Of a DNA stretch of 64,000 bases, positions 35,957-45,030 are shown in pieces. The notes beneath the pieces were generated by a model. It was not told the origin of the DNA. It saw nothing but the letters and a program-made list of their open reading frames with translations, and searched no databases. The DNA is from Allobosea sp. (GTDB taxonomy: Bacteria > Pseudomonadota > Alphaproteobacteria > Rhizobiales > Beijerinckiaceae). The DNA lies in NCBI RefSeq assembly GCF_017308015.1, contig NZ_JAFKFW010000002.1, positions 496,001 through 560,000 of the forward strand. Reading direction: 5' to 3'. The translations under genes were made by a program, and so were the position numbers. How positions within the stretch are numbered: the stretch's first letter is position 1; every line of letters begins with the position of its first letter.

Positions 35957-37324
35957 TCAGAGCAACGTACCGCTCAGGATCACGGCTGCGACGCCGAAAT
36001 AGATCACCAGGCCGGTGACATCGACCAGCGTCGCGACGAAGGGGGCCGAAGCGCTGGCAGGGTCGAAGCCGAGCCGTTTCAGGGCGAAGGGCAGCATCGA
36101 GCCGGCAAGCGAACCGAAGGTGACGATGCCGAGAAGAGCGCCGCCGACCGTCGCGGCCACCAGCATCCAGTGCGGCCCATAGTCATAGAAGCCAGCCCAT
36201 TGCCAGAGCGTGACACGCGTCACGCCGATGGCCCCGAGGATCACGCCGAGCGTGATGCCGGTCGGCAGCTCGCGCAGGGCGATCCGCCACCAGTCCTTCA
36301 GCGCGATCTCGCGCAGCGCCAGCGCCCGGATGATCAGCGAAGTCGCCTGCGAACCGGAGTTGCCGCCCGAGCTCATGATCAGCGGAATGAAGAGCGTCAG
36401 CACGATCGCCTTCTCAAGCTCGCCCTCGAAGAACTGCATGACGGAGGCGGTCAGCATCTCGCCGAGCAGCAGGATCGAGAGCCAGCCGGCGCGCTTGCGG
36501 ATCATCGAGACGAAACCGATCTCGTTATAAGGCTTATCGAGCGCCTCCATGCCGCCGAGCTTCTGCACGTCCTCGGTCGTCTCGGCGATCATCGCATCGA
36601 TGACGTCGTCGAAGGTGACGATGCCGAGGAGCTGCTGCTCGGCATCCACGACAGGCACCGCGAGCAGATCGTATTTCGTGATGAAGCGGGCCACTTCCTC
36701 GCGATCGGTCTCGGGGGTGACACAGATCGGCTTGTGCGCTGGGACGACCGATTCGACCGGTGCTTCCGGGTCCCCGCTGATCAGGCGCCGCAGCGAGACC
36801 GCGCGCACGAGCCGGTGCGTCACGGTATCGAGCACGTAGATCGCATAGACCGTTTCACGCGTGCGCTCGACGCGTCGGATATGGTCGAGCGCCTGCTGCA
36901 CAGTCCAGTTCGAGGGCACGCTGACGAACTCGGTCGTCATGATCGAGCCGGCGCTGTGTTCGGGATAGGCCAGCAGCTTCTTGAGGTCGGAGCGGGTCTG
37001 GCGGTCGAGGCGGCCGCTCAGCCGCGCCCGCGTATCCTCGTCGAGCTTCTGGAAGACGTCGGCCGCCCGGTCCGGCGCCATGGCGGAGAGCAGCGCGCCG
37101 GCGCGCTGATCCGGCAGCAGCGCCATCACCGCGGGGGCCGTGGTGAGTTCGGGCTGGTCGAGGACTTCTACGGCACGCTCGAACGGCAATTCGGCCAGAA
37201 CATGCGCGATGGTCGCGTCATCCTGGTCGTTCAGCGTCTCGACGATGTCGGCGACGTGTTCCTGCGTCAGCCTCTGGGCCAGCGTCGCGGCAAGGAGGTG
37301 CGTCGTGGCGGCGGTATCGTTCAT
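35957..37324 (-). CDS. mgtE: magnesium transporter MgtE
   Basis: 455 aa, full length. Mg2+ channel: N domain of helical repeats (about 20-130), two CBS domains (about 135-260) that sense Mg2+, a plug helix and five TM helices (about 285-455). The pore-lining Asp is in APFVATLVDVTGLV near residue 432, and SSGGNSGSQAT is characteristic. AAGGA 8 nt before the ATG. Confidence 0.95.
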   Translation of the reverse strand: MNDTAATTHLLAATLAQRLTQEHVADIVETLNDQDDATIAHVLAELPFERAVEVLDQPELTTAPAVMALLPDQRAGALLSAMAPDRAADVFQKLDEDTRARLSGRLDRQTRSDLKKLLAYPEHSAGSIMTTEFVSVPSNWTVQQALDHIRRVERTRETVYAIYVLDTVTHRLVRAVSLRRLISGDPEAPVESVVPAHKPICVTPETDREEVARFITKYDLLAVPVVDAEQQLLGIVTFDDVIDAMIAETTEDVQKLGGMEALDKPYNEIGFVSMIRKRAGWLSILLLGEMLTASVMQFFEGELEKAIVLTLFIPLIMSSGGNSGSQATSLIIRALALREIALKDWWRIALRELPTGITLGVILGAIGVTRVTLWQWAGFYDYGPHWMLVAATVGGALLGIVTFGSLAGSMLPFALKRLGFDPASASAPFVATLVDVTGLVIYFGVAAVILSGTLL

Positions 37325-37646
37325 AGCTCTATTCCTTGCGATCGGGCCGTCTTGGCCGGACCGCAGGCGAGCCGGGTAACCCGGTCAGGCGCGCGCGGCG
37401 GCGGACGGCTTCGACTGTCGGCTGGGACTGTCGCTTGGCATCGGGTCGGGGTTTCCTGTGGGCAACCGGCCGCAGAGGCCGGGAGCAGAAGGCCAATGCA
37501 CGGCTAAAGCGCTCGCGTCAAACGGTTTCTGCGCCGCGCATCATTGGCATTGGCTGATGCAACTGGCCCGGCCTATTGTCGCGATGACGGACCGGTACCC
37601 GCTACCGGCTTCGTCGTCGTTTGCACTCTCTCGCTGGATCCCGCCG
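37325..37646. promoter_or_regulatory. divergent region between mgtE and a GST gene
   Basis: 322 bases. It includes the palindrome CCGGGTAACCCGG at about 37370 and otherwise GC-rich sequence. I looked for a magnesium M-box fold and do not see one. No ORF here has coding support. Confidence 0.3.
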
Positions 37647-38309
37647 ATGTCCCTGACCATCTATGGCTGTTACCGTTCGCGCGCGACGCGCGTCATCTGG
37701 CTCGCCAACGAACTCGGCCTGCCCTTCAACCATGTGCCGGTGATCCAGGCCTATCGCCTGCCCGACCCGAACGCGCCAGGCGTGCCGCTGCATACCCGCA
37801 GTGCGGACTTCCTCAAGATCAACCCGAACGGCCACATCCCCAGCATCGACGACAACGGCTTCAAGCTGCACGAATCGCTGGCGATCAACCTCTATCTCGC
37901 CCGCAAGCATGGCGGCCCGCTCGCGCCGAAGGATGCGCAGGAGGAGGGGCTCGCGATCATGTGGTCGCTCTGGGCCGCGACCGAATGCGAGAGCCATGCG
38001 CTCAACCTGCAGTTCCATCTCGCCGCCTATCCACCGGAGAAGCGCAAGCCGGAACTGGTCGAGGCCGCGCTCGCCGCCCTGCCCGGCCCCTTCGCAGTGC
38101 TCGACAGGACGATTGCCGAGAATGGCGGCTATGTCATGGGCAACCGCTTCACCGTCGCCGACATCAACGTCGCGGAAGTCATTCGCTACGCCAAGCCGGC
38201 GACGCAGCTCTTCGATGCCAATCCGCACGTGAAGGCCTGGCTCGACGCCTGCCATGCGCGCCCGGCCTTCCAGGCGATGTGGCAGGCGCGCGACGCGGAA
38301 GCCGCCTGA
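37647..38309 (+). CDS. glutathione S-transferase family protein
   Basis: 220 aa. Thioredoxin-like N-terminal domain (MSLTIYGCYRSRATRVIW, with the cis-Pro/ESLAI glutathione site in IPSIDDNGFKLHESLAINLY, quoted only to 20 residues) and a helical C-terminal domain (NRFTVADINVAEV). Start at MSLTIYG to match the family; longer readings add unconserved residues. Substrate unknown. It is followed 91 bp later by a DMT exporter gene. Confidence 0.88.
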   Translation: MSLTIYGCYRSRATRVIWLANELGLPFNHVPVIQAYRLPDPNAPGVPLHTRSADFLKINPNGHIPSIDDNGFKLHESLAINLYLARKHGGPLAPKDAQEEGLAIMWSLWAATECESHALNLQFHLAAYPPEKRKPELVEAALAALPGPFAVLDRTIAENGGYVMGNRFTVADINVAEVIRYAKPATQLFDANPHVKAWLDACHARPAFQAMWQARDAEAA

Positions 38310-38400
38310 GCAGGACAGGCTGCATGGAAACCGGGTGGCCGGACCTCGTCCGGCCACCTACTGACGCGGAATGACCCAGCCAGCGAGCAGAGCTTCCGCC

Positions 38401-39336
38401 ATGACCCAGCCGACCTCCGTTCCCGCGCTGCGCATGGGGCCGCTCGAATGGCTCCTGCTGATCGTCCTGTCGATCCTGTGGGGCGGCTCGTTCTTCTTCA
38501 ACAAGCTGACCGTCGCCGAATGGCCGCCTTTCGCGGTGGTGCAGGTGCGCGTCGGCCTCGCAGCTCTGGCACTGCTCCTGGTGGTACGGATCGCCGGGCA
38601 GTCGATGGCGGTCGGGCGCAAGCTCTGGCTCGCCTTCTTCGGAATGGGCATCCTCAACAACCTGATCCCGTTCAGCCTGTTCCTCTGGGGCCAGCAGCAG
38701 ATCGCGAGCGGGCTCGCATCGATCCTGAACGCGACCACGCCGATCTTCGCCGTGCTGGTGATGCATTGCTTCGGCGACGAGAGGGCGACGGGCCTGAAGC
38801 TCGGCGGCGTGCTGGCCGGCCTCCTCGGCGTCGCCATCCTGATGGGACCTGACGCGATCAGCGGCCTGGGCACCAATCTGGCGGCACAGCTCGCCTGTAT
38901 CCTGGCAGCGGTCTCCTACGCCTTCTCCGGCCTGCTCGGCCGGCGCTTCCGCGGCGTGTCGCCGCTGGTTGCTGCCACCGGCCAGCTCTCGGCCTCGACA
39001 CTGATGATGATCCCGATCGTCTTCGTGATGCATCCGCCCTGGACGCTGCCGATGCCGTCCCGGCAGGCCATGCTCGCCCTTGTCGGGCTGGCTCTGATCT
39101 CGACGGCTCTGGCCTATCTCCTGTTCTTCCGGATCATGCGCGCGGCTGGCCCGAGCAACGTCATGCTCGTCACCTTCCTGATTCCGGTCAGTGCGATCGT
39201 GCTCGGCTCCGGGCTGCTGGGCGAGGCTCTGCTGCCGCGCCATATCGCCGGGATGGCCGCGATCTTCGTCGGGCTTGCGCTCATCGATGGCCGCATCGTG
39301 CACATGGCCCGGACAAGCCCCGCGCCAACCTCCTGA
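38401..39336 (+). CDS. EamA/DMT family transporter
   Basis: 311 aa, ten predicted TM helices in two EamA repeats (SILWGGSFFFNKLTVAEWPP; ISTALAYLLFFRIMRAAGP). Probably a metabolite or amino acid exporter. Two in-frame ATGs, 38371 and 38401, are each followed by the identical 11 bases ATGACCCAGCC; I take the second, with AGAG about 8 nt upstream, but either may be used. Confidence 0.85.
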   Translation: MTQPTSVPALRMGPLEWLLLIVLSILWGGSFFFNKLTVAEWPPFAVVQVRVGLAALALLLVVRIAGQSMAVGRKLWLAFFGMGILNNLIPFSLFLWGQQQIASGLASILNATTPIFAVLVMHCFGDERATGLKLGGVLAGLLGVAILMGPDAISGLGTNLAAQLACILAAVSYAFSGLLGRRFRGVSPLVAATGQLSASTLMMIPIVFVMHPPWTLPMPSRQAMLALVGLALISTALAYLLFFRIMRAAGPSNVMLVTFLIPVSAIVLGSGLLGEALLPRHIAGMAAIFVGLALIDGRIVHMARTSPAPTS

Positions 39337-39515
39337 CCCGCCGCCGTTATCCTGTGTCTCGTGCGGCCGGCGCACGCCGCCGCGCTGAGCCGAAAGGCTT
39401 TGTTGCCAAAAGATTATGAATTTCGATAGGATCGACACCTTGGCGGGAACCGCTATTGGCCACGGCCACCAATAGAGATATCGCGGCAAGCGATACACGG
39501 GACAGGGGACGGCTT

Positions 39516-40499
39516 ATGGATGTGCGGCAACTGCGATGTTTCATCGCGGTGGCAGAAGAGCTGCATTTCGGCCGCGCTGCCGAGCGGCTCGGCGTAGCGC
39601 CCCCCGCGCTATCGCGCCAGATCAGCGCTCTCGAGGACGAACTCGGCGTCGCCCTTCTGACCCGCACCACCCGGCAGGTCGCGATGACGCGTGCCGGGTT
39701 GATCATGCTGGAGGAAGCCAAGGGCATTCTCGTCAAGATGGAGCACGCGTCGCGCTCGGTGCGCGAGGCCTCGCTGGCGTCCGGCAAGGTCCTGCGCGTC
39801 GGCGCAATCGATGCGGCCTCGTCGAGCTTCGTGCCGGAGGCGCTGATGGCGTTCCGCGCCGGTTTTCCGGGCATCGAGATCAAGTTCGTCGAGGCGATGA
39901 CGGCAGCGCTCGTGCAGATGCTCGAAGCCGGCAAGCTCGACCTCGCGCTGACCCGCCCGCCACGCAAGCCGACAGACTGCGCCTTCGAAATTCTGCGTGT
40001 CGAGCGCCCCATCGTGGTGCTGAACGAGAATCATCCGCTCGCCGCGCGCGAGCATCTGACCATGCTCGACCTCGTGGGCGAGCCCTTCGTCGTGCCGTCC
40101 AAGCGTATCCGCCCCTATGCCTACGATCTGGTCATGGCCTATTTCGAGAGCGTCGGAGCGGTGCCGAACGTCACCATCGAGGCCACCGAAAAACCGGCGA
40201 TGATGTCAGCGGTCGCCGCCGGGCTCGGGATGGCGCTGGCTCCGGACTGGGTCTCGCGGCTGTCCTTTCCCGGCGTGACCATGCGGCGCCTGCGCGGCGC
40301 CATGCTGGATCCGCCGCCGCCGGGCGCGCTTGTCGGCGTATCCTGGCGCCCGCAGCAGAAGCTGTCGTCCCGCGACGATTTTCTCGCGATTCTCAGGGAA
40401 AGCGTGACCCTGCTCGACGACCGCCACGTCCTGCCCTTCGTTGCACCGAAACCGCAGAAACGAACCGCCCGCACCGAGTCGCCAGTCGGAGGAGCTTGA
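39516..40499 (+). CDS. LysR family transcriptional regulator
   Basis: 327 aa. N-terminal winged HTH (MDVRQLRCFIAVAEELHFGR, LGVAPPALSRQISALEDELG) and a periplasmic-binding-protein-like effector domain. AGGGGA 6 nt before the ATG sets the start. Its TGA overlaps the ATG of tctB, so it is co-translated with the transporter it probably regulates; LysR proteins next to tct genes usually respond to the transported carboxylate. Confidence 0.93.
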   Translation: MDVRQLRCFIAVAEELHFGRAAERLGVAPPALSRQISALEDELGVALLTRTTRQVAMTRAGLIMLEEAKGILVKMEHASRSVREASLASGKVLRVGAIDAASSSFVPEALMAFRAGFPGIEIKFVEAMTAALVQMLEAGKLDLALTRPPRKPTDCAFEILRVERPIVVLNENHPLAAREHLTMLDLVGEPFVVPSKRIRPYAYDLVMAYFESVGAVPNVTIEATEKPAMMSAVAAGLGMALAPDWVSRLSFPGVTMRRLRGAMLDPPPPGALVGVSWRPQQKLSSRDDFLAILRESVTLLDDRHVLPFVAPKPQKRTARTESPVGGA

Positions 40500-41017
40500 T
40501 GAGTTTGAACCAGATAGAGCGGGCGCAGGGCCTGCGCGTAAGGTCAACGCAGGATCTGGCCGGCGGCCTGTTCATGATCCTGCTCGCGCTCGGCGCCTTC
40601 GTCTTCTCCTGGGAACTGCCGGCCGGCACGCTGCGTCAGCTCGGGCCCGGCATGCTGCCCAAGGCCTTCGCGGTGATCTGCGGCGCGCTCGGCCTCATGC
40701 TCGCGCTGGCCTCGCTACGCTACAATGGCGAAAAGCTCGAGGGCTGGTCGTGGAAGGGCATCTTCTTCGCACTCGGCGGCGCCTGCCTGTTCGGGCTGAC
40801 CATCCGCGGCTTCGAATTCGGTCCGATCCAGGTACCGGCGCTCGGCCTTCTGGTCTCAGGCCCATTGCTGATCTTCTTCTCCGGGCTTGCCGCCGATGAC
40901 CGCAAGCTCAAGGAGCTGCTGATTTTCGCCGTGGCCATGTCGCTCGGTTGCATCCTGCTGTTCAAATATGCGCTGAGCCTGCCGATCCCGCTCGCGCCCT
41001 GGCTGCTGGGTATCTGA
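40499..41017 (+). CDS. tctB: tripartite tricarboxylate transporter, small membrane subunit TctB
   Basis: 172 aa, four TM helices. Start overlaps the lysR stop (TGATG), with GGAGG upstream. TctB pairs with TctA in a secondary transporter that works with the binding protein TctC. Confidence 0.9.
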   Translation: MSLNQIERAQGLRVRSTQDLAGGLFMILLALGAFVFSWELPAGTLRQLGPGMLPKAFAVICGALGLMLALASLRYNGEKLEGWSWKGIFFALGGACLFGLTIRGFEFGPIQVPALGLLVSGPLLIFFSGLAADDRKLKELLIFAVAMSLGCILLFKYALSLPIPLAPWLLGI

Positions 41018-41020
41018 GCG

Positions 41021-42523
41021 ATGATGGAGACCCTTTCCCACCTCTCGCTCGGCTTCGGCGTCGCGCTCACCTTCAAGAACATCGCGCTCTGCTTCGCCGG
41101 CTGCCTCGTCGGCACGCTGATCGGCGTGCTCCCCGGCGTCGGGCCAATCGCGACGATCTCGATCCTGCTGCCGATCACCTTCGGCCTCGACCCGACCGGC
41201 GCGCTGATCATGCTCGCCGGCATCTATTACGGCGCGCAGTACGGCGGCTCGACCACGGCGATCCTGGTCAACATTCCCGGCGAGGCGACCTCGGTCGTCA
41301 CCACGCTGGACGGCCACCAGATGGCCAAGCAGGGCCGTGCCGGCGTCGCGCTCGGCACCGCCGCGATCGGCTCCTTCTTCGCCGGCTGCGTCGCGACCGT
41401 GATCATCGCCGCGCTCGGCGCGCCGCTGACCAAGATGGCACTGCTCTTCGGTCCGGCCGAGTATTTCTCGCTGATGGTAATGGGCCTGTGCTTTGCCGTG
41501 GTGCTGGCGCGCGGCTCGATCCTGAAGGCCTTCTGCATGATCATGCTGGGCCTGCTGTTCTCGACCGTCGGCACCGACCTCGAGACTGGCCAGGAGCGCC
41601 TGACCTTCGGCGTCGCCTCCCTCTCCGACGGCATCGACTTCTCGGTGCTGGCGATGGGCGTGTTCGGCTTCGCCGAGGTGCTTCGCAATCTCGAAAGCCC
41701 GGAGGCGCGCGACGTCGTCAAGGGCAAGATCGGCCGGCTCCTGCCCGGCTGGGAGGATCTCAAGCAATCCGCGGCACCGGTGCTGCGCGGAACCTTCATC
41801 GGCGGCATCCTCGGCATCCTGCCGGGCAATGGTGCGGTGCTCGGCCCCTTCGCCAGCTATACCGTCGAAAAGAAGATCGCCAAGGACCCTTCGCGGTTCG
41901 GCAAGGGCGCGATCGAAGGCGTGGCCGGGCCGGAATCGGCCAATAATGCCGGCGCACAGACCGCGTTCATCCCGCTGCTCACGCTCGGCATCCCGCCGAA
42001 TGCGGTGATGGCGCTGATGGTCGGCGCGATGACGATCCACGGCATCATCCCCGGCCCGCAGGTGATGACCCGCAACCCCGAACTGTTCTGGGGCATGGTG
42101 GCCTCGATGTGGATCGGCAACCTGATGCTGCTGGTCATCAACCTGCCGCTGGTCGGCATGTGGGTGAAGCTGCTGCAGGTGCCCTACCGGCTGATGTTCC
42201 CGGCGATCCTGATCTTCTGCTGCATCGGCATCTACTCGGTGAACAACCAGCCGCTCGACGTCGCCTTCACGGCGCTGTTCGGCCTGTTCGGCTACCTGCT
42301 GATCAAGCTCGGCTTCGAGCCGGCGCCCATGCTGCTCGGCTTCGTGCTGGGCAAGCTGATGGAGGAAAAGCTGCGGCAGGCGCTGATCATCTCGCGTGGC
42401 TCGTTCTGGACCTTCGTCGAGCGGCCAATCTCGGCTGGCCTGCTCGTCGTCGCAGTCCTGGTGCTCGTCATCGCGCTTCTGCCCTCGATCTCGAAGAAAC
42501 GCGACGAGGTCTTCACCGAATGA
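41021..42523 (+). CDS. tctA: tripartite tricarboxylate transporter, large membrane subunit TctA
   Basis: 500 aa, about 12 TM helices. Family motifs: GVLPGVGPIATISILLPITF and YYGAQYGGSTTAILVNIPGE, and GPESANNAGAQTAFIPLLTL in the second half. Lies 3 bp after tctB. Two adjacent ATG codons, 41021 and 41024, can serve as start. Confidence 0.95.
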   Translation: MMETLSHLSLGFGVALTFKNIALCFAGCLVGTLIGVLPGVGPIATISILLPITFGLDPTGALIMLAGIYYGAQYGGSTTAILVNIPGEATSVVTTLDGHQMAKQGRAGVALGTAAIGSFFAGCVATVIIAALGAPLTKMALLFGPAEYFSLMVMGLCFAVVLARGSILKAFCMIMLGLLFSTVGTDLETGQERLTFGVASLSDGIDFSVLAMGVFGFAEVLRNLESPEARDVVKGKIGRLLPGWEDLKQSAAPVLRGTFIGGILGILPGNGAVLGPFASYTVEKKIAKDPSRFGKGAIEGVAGPESANNAGAQTAFIPLLTLGIPPNAVMALMVGAMTIHGIIPGPQVMTRNPELFWGMVASMWIGNLMLLVINLPLVGMWVKLLQVPYRLMFPAILIFCCIGIYSVNNQPLDVAFTALFGLFGYLLIKLGFEPAPMLLGFVLGKLMEEKLRQALIISRGSFWTFVERPISAGLLVVAVLVLVIALLPSISKKRDEVFTE

Positions 42524-42587
42524 CGGGGTTGCCGCCCCGGCGGCGCCCCTCCAGTCTCACCTTCAATCGTCTCTGGGAGGAATACGC

Positions 42588-43562
42588 ATGAAGAAGCTTG
42601 TTCTCGGCCTTGCCGCAGCCGCCACGCTGGCTCTCGCCGGCGGTGCGCAGGCACAGGGCTATCCGACAAAGCCGATCACGATGATCGTGCCGTTCGCGGC
42701 CGGCGGCCCGACGGACATCATCGCCCGCATCGTCGCCGACAACATGTCCAAGACGCTTGGCCAGCAGATCGTCATCGAAAACGTCGCCGGCGCTGGCGGA
42801 ACGACCGGCATCACCCGCGCGGTTACCGCAGCGCCCGATGGCTACACCATCGCGATGGGGCATCTGGGCACTTTCTCGGCCGCACCTGCCACCTATCCCG
42901 GCCTGAAATACGACCCGATCAACGGCATGCAGACCATCGGCCTGGCCGGCGGCACCCCGATCCTGATCGTGGCCCGCAAGAACCTCGAGGCGCCTGACCT
43001 CAAGGGCTTTGTCGCCGCCATGAAGGCCAACCCGGACAAATTCAACGAGGCCCATGCCGGCCTCGGCTCGGTTTCCTGGACCACCTGCACCCTGCTGAAG
43101 GGCATTCTCGGCACGCCGAAGATCAATGCCGTCGCCTATCGCGGTACCGGCCCCGCACTGAACGATCTCGTCTCGGGCCAGGTCGACTTCATGTGCGACC
43201 AGATCGTCTCGGTCGCCGAGCAGGTCCGCGCCAACACGATCAAGGCTTATGCCATCGCCTCGGCCCAACGCTCGCCCGCGCTGCCCGACGTGCCCACCAC
43301 CAAGGAGGCCGGCCTGCCCGACTACCAGATCGAGGCCTGGAACGGCATCGCAGGTCCGAAGGGCATGCCGAAGGAGGCCGTGGACAAGCTGGTCGACGCG
43401 CTGAACAAGGCGCTCAACGACGAAGGCACCAAGAAGCGCCTGCTCGATCTCGGCACCGTGCTGCCGACCGCCGAGGAGCGCACGCCTGCCGGCTTCGCCG
43501 CTCTGATCAAGCGCGATGCCGACAAGCTGACGCCGGCACTCTCGGCCGCACCGAAGCAGTAA
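42588..43562 (+). CDS. tctC: tripartite tricarboxylate transporter substrate-binding protein TctC (Bug family)
   Basis: 324 aa. Signal peptide of about 23 residues ending AQA, then YPTKPITMIVPFAAGGPTD, the Bug-family ligand loop. GGGAGGA before the ATG. The periplasmic receptor of the system. The family binds many carboxylates (citrate, tartrate, phthalates, nicotinate), so the ligand is not predicted. A terminator follows. Confidence 0.95.
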   Translation: MKKLVLGLAAAATLALAGGAQAQGYPTKPITMIVPFAAGGPTDIIARIVADNMSKTLGQQIVIENVAGAGGTTGITRAVTAAPDGYTIAMGHLGTFSAAPATYPGLKYDPINGMQTIGLAGGTPILIVARKNLEAPDLKGFVAAMKANPDKFNEAHAGLGSVSWTTCTLLKGILGTPKINAVAYRGTGPALNDLVSGQVDFMCDQIVSVAEQVRANTIKAYAIASAQRSPALPDVPTTKEAGLPDYQIEAWNGIAGPKGMPKEAVDKLVDALNKALNDEGTKKRLLDLGTVLPTAEERTPAGFAALIKRDADKLTPALSAAPKQ

Positions 43563-43587
43563 CAGACGCCTGAACAGAACGATCATG

Positions 43588-43614
43588 CGGCGGGCCCTCG
43601 GGTCCGCCGTTTTC
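43588..43614 (+). terminator. Rho-independent terminator after tctC
   Basis: 9-bp stem CGGCGGGCC/GGTCCGCCG (one G-T pair), loop of 4, then TTTT. Confidence 0.75.
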
Positions 43615-43750
43615 GTTTCCGGATCCAGCGGCGTCCCGCAGGATCATGGGCCGGCTGCTGCCATGACCCGCATAACCTGACAAATCACTGATCCCAAATG
43701 CGTTTCTTCCACAGATTGCGGAACGTTAACATCTCGTGACCCGAAATCCG

Positions 43751-43775
43751 GGAACCGTTCCGGCACGTTGCGGTT
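43751..43775 (+). promoter_or_regulatory. EcfG-type stress promoter upstream of the DUF1236 gene
   Basis: GGAAC at 43751-43755 and GGTT at 43772-43775, spacing 16. Matches the alphaproteobacterial general-stress sigma consensus GGAAC-N16/17-CGTT except for one base. The start codon is about 38 bp further on. Confidence 0.65.
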
Positions 43776-43812
43776 GTCCTCGCCGAAGGTTCGCTTCGAA
43801 AGGAGACATACC

Positions 43813-44244
43813 ATGTTGAAGAAGCTTGCACTTGTTGCCGCCCTGACCGTGACCCCGGCGATCGCTTTCGCCCAGAACCAGCCCTCGGGCGGGGCGGTCG
43901 GCGGAGCGACAAGCGGTGCCGCAGCCGGCGCGGTCGGCGGCGCGGTTGTCGGTGGGCCGGTCGGCGCGGTGGTCGGCGGTGTCGGCGGCGCCGTAGTCGG
44001 CGCGATCGTCGGCGATGCGGCCGAGCCGAAGTTCCGCACCTATGTCGTTCAGCAGCGTGTTCCGTCCTATACCTATGCCGAGCCTGTGGCGGTCGGCACG
44101 GTGCTTCCGGCGCAGGGCGTCGTCTATCATCGTCTGCCGGCGGAATATGGCCCGAACGCCCCGAATTACAGCTATACGGTGGTGAATGACCGCACAGTCA
44201 TCGTCGAGCCGCAGACGCGCCGCGTCGTGCAGATCATCGAGTGA
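43813..44244 (+). CDS. DUF1236 family glycine-rich exported protein
   Basis: 143 aa. Signal peptide of about 20 residues ending AFA, then a glycine-zipper region (GGAVGGATSGAAAGAVGG and further repeats, about 25-75) that could insert in or stick to membranes. The C-terminal DUF1236 module is YTVVNDRTVIVEPQTRRVVQ. AGGAG before the ATG. The promoter upstream is of EcfG type, suggesting a general stress response protein. Molecular function unknown. Confidence 0.88.
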   Translation: MLKKLALVAALTVTPAIAFAQNQPSGGAVGGATSGAAAGAVGGAVVGGPVGAVVGGVGGAVVGAIVGDAAEPKFRTYVVQQRVPSYTYAEPVAVGTVLPAQGVVYHRLPAEYGPNAPNYSYTVVNDRTVIVEPQTRRVVQIIE

Positions 44245-44304
44245 CACGGCTCACGAGCCGAACGGCGGATGGTTTAACCCCGGGCCATCCGGCCTCTCAC
44301 GACA

Positions 44305-44330
44305 GGCCCGCTCCGGAAACGGGGCGGGCC
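44305..44330 (+). terminator. hairpin after the DUF1236 gene
   Basis: 11-bp stem (one T-G pair) starting GGCCCGC with a GAAA loop; no T-run. It may protect or end the transcript. Confidence 0.45.
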
Positions 44331-44349
44331 GCCTTGTGTCAGGGAGAGT

Positions 44350-44991
44350 TCAGCGTGTGCCGAACATGCGGTCCCCGGCATCTCCAAGGCCAGGCACGAT
44401 ATAACCGTGATCGTTCAATCGCTCGTCGATCGCAGCCGTCCAGATGCGGACATCGGGATGGGCCCCGCGCAAGCGGGCGACGCCTTCCGGCGAAGCCAGC
44501 AGGCAGACGAAGCGCAGATCCCTGGCGCCACGCTCCTTCAGGCGCTCGACCGCCGCCACGGCTGAGTTCGCGGTCGCCAGCATCGGGTCCATCACCACGA
44601 TCATGCGGTCGGCGATGTCGGACGGTGCCTTGAAATAATACTCGACGGCCTGCAGTGTGTCGGGATCGCGATAAAGTCCGATATGGGCGACGCGTGCAGC
44701 CGGGACTAGCTCCAGCATGCCGTCGAGGAAGCCGACGCCGGCCCGCAGGATCGGAGCGAAGACCAGTTTCTTGCCGGAGATGACCGGCTGCATCGATTTC
44801 TGCAACGGCGTCTCGATCTCGATCATCTCGGTCGGCAGGTCGCGCGTCACCTCGTAGCAGAGCAGCATGCCGATCTCGTTCAGGAGCTGGCGGAAGCTCT
44901 TGGTCGAGCGGTCCTTCTCGCGCATCAGCGTGAGCTTGTGCTGGACCAGCGGGTGGTCGACGACGGTGACGCCGTCCTGGCTCGAAGTCAT
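44350..44991 (-). CDS. upp: uracil phosphoribosyltransferase (URC6-type context)
   Basis: 213 aa. Makes UMP from uracil and PRPP. PRPP loop in [20 protein letters not shown]; the C-terminal uracil site is in [17 protein letters not shown]. Last gene of a three-gene run with a DUF1688/URC4 gene (39 bp upstream) and a URC1-type gene. In yeast, a UPRT-like enzyme (Urc6) works with Urc1 and Urc4 in uracil degradation, so here Upp may serve catabolism as well as salvage. Confidence 0.95.
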   Translation of the reverse strand: MTSSQDGVTVVDHPLVQHKLTLMREKDRSTKSFRQLLNEIGMLLCYEVTRDLPTEMIEIETPLQKSMQPVISGKKLVFAPILRAGVGFLDGMLELVPAARVAHIGLYRDPDTLQAVEYYFKAPSDIADRMIVVMDPMLATANSAVAAVERLKERGARDLRFVCLLASPEGVARLRGAHPDVRIWTAAIDERLNDHGYIVPGLGDAGDRMFGTR

Positions 44992-45030
44992 ACGCCGGGT
45001 ATCCCTCTATCTCTCGGACTTGGCTTACCC

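Noticed and set aside
37325-37646. magnesium riboswitch (M-box) before mgtE
   Set aside because: I could not find the conserved helices or loops; only a short palindrome is present, and M-box is uncommon in this lineage.
38371-38411. duplicated ATGACCCAGCC at the start of the DMT transporter gene
   Set aside because: A single 11-base direct repeat 30 bp apart is probably chance or a minor local duplication; it only makes the start codon ambiguous.
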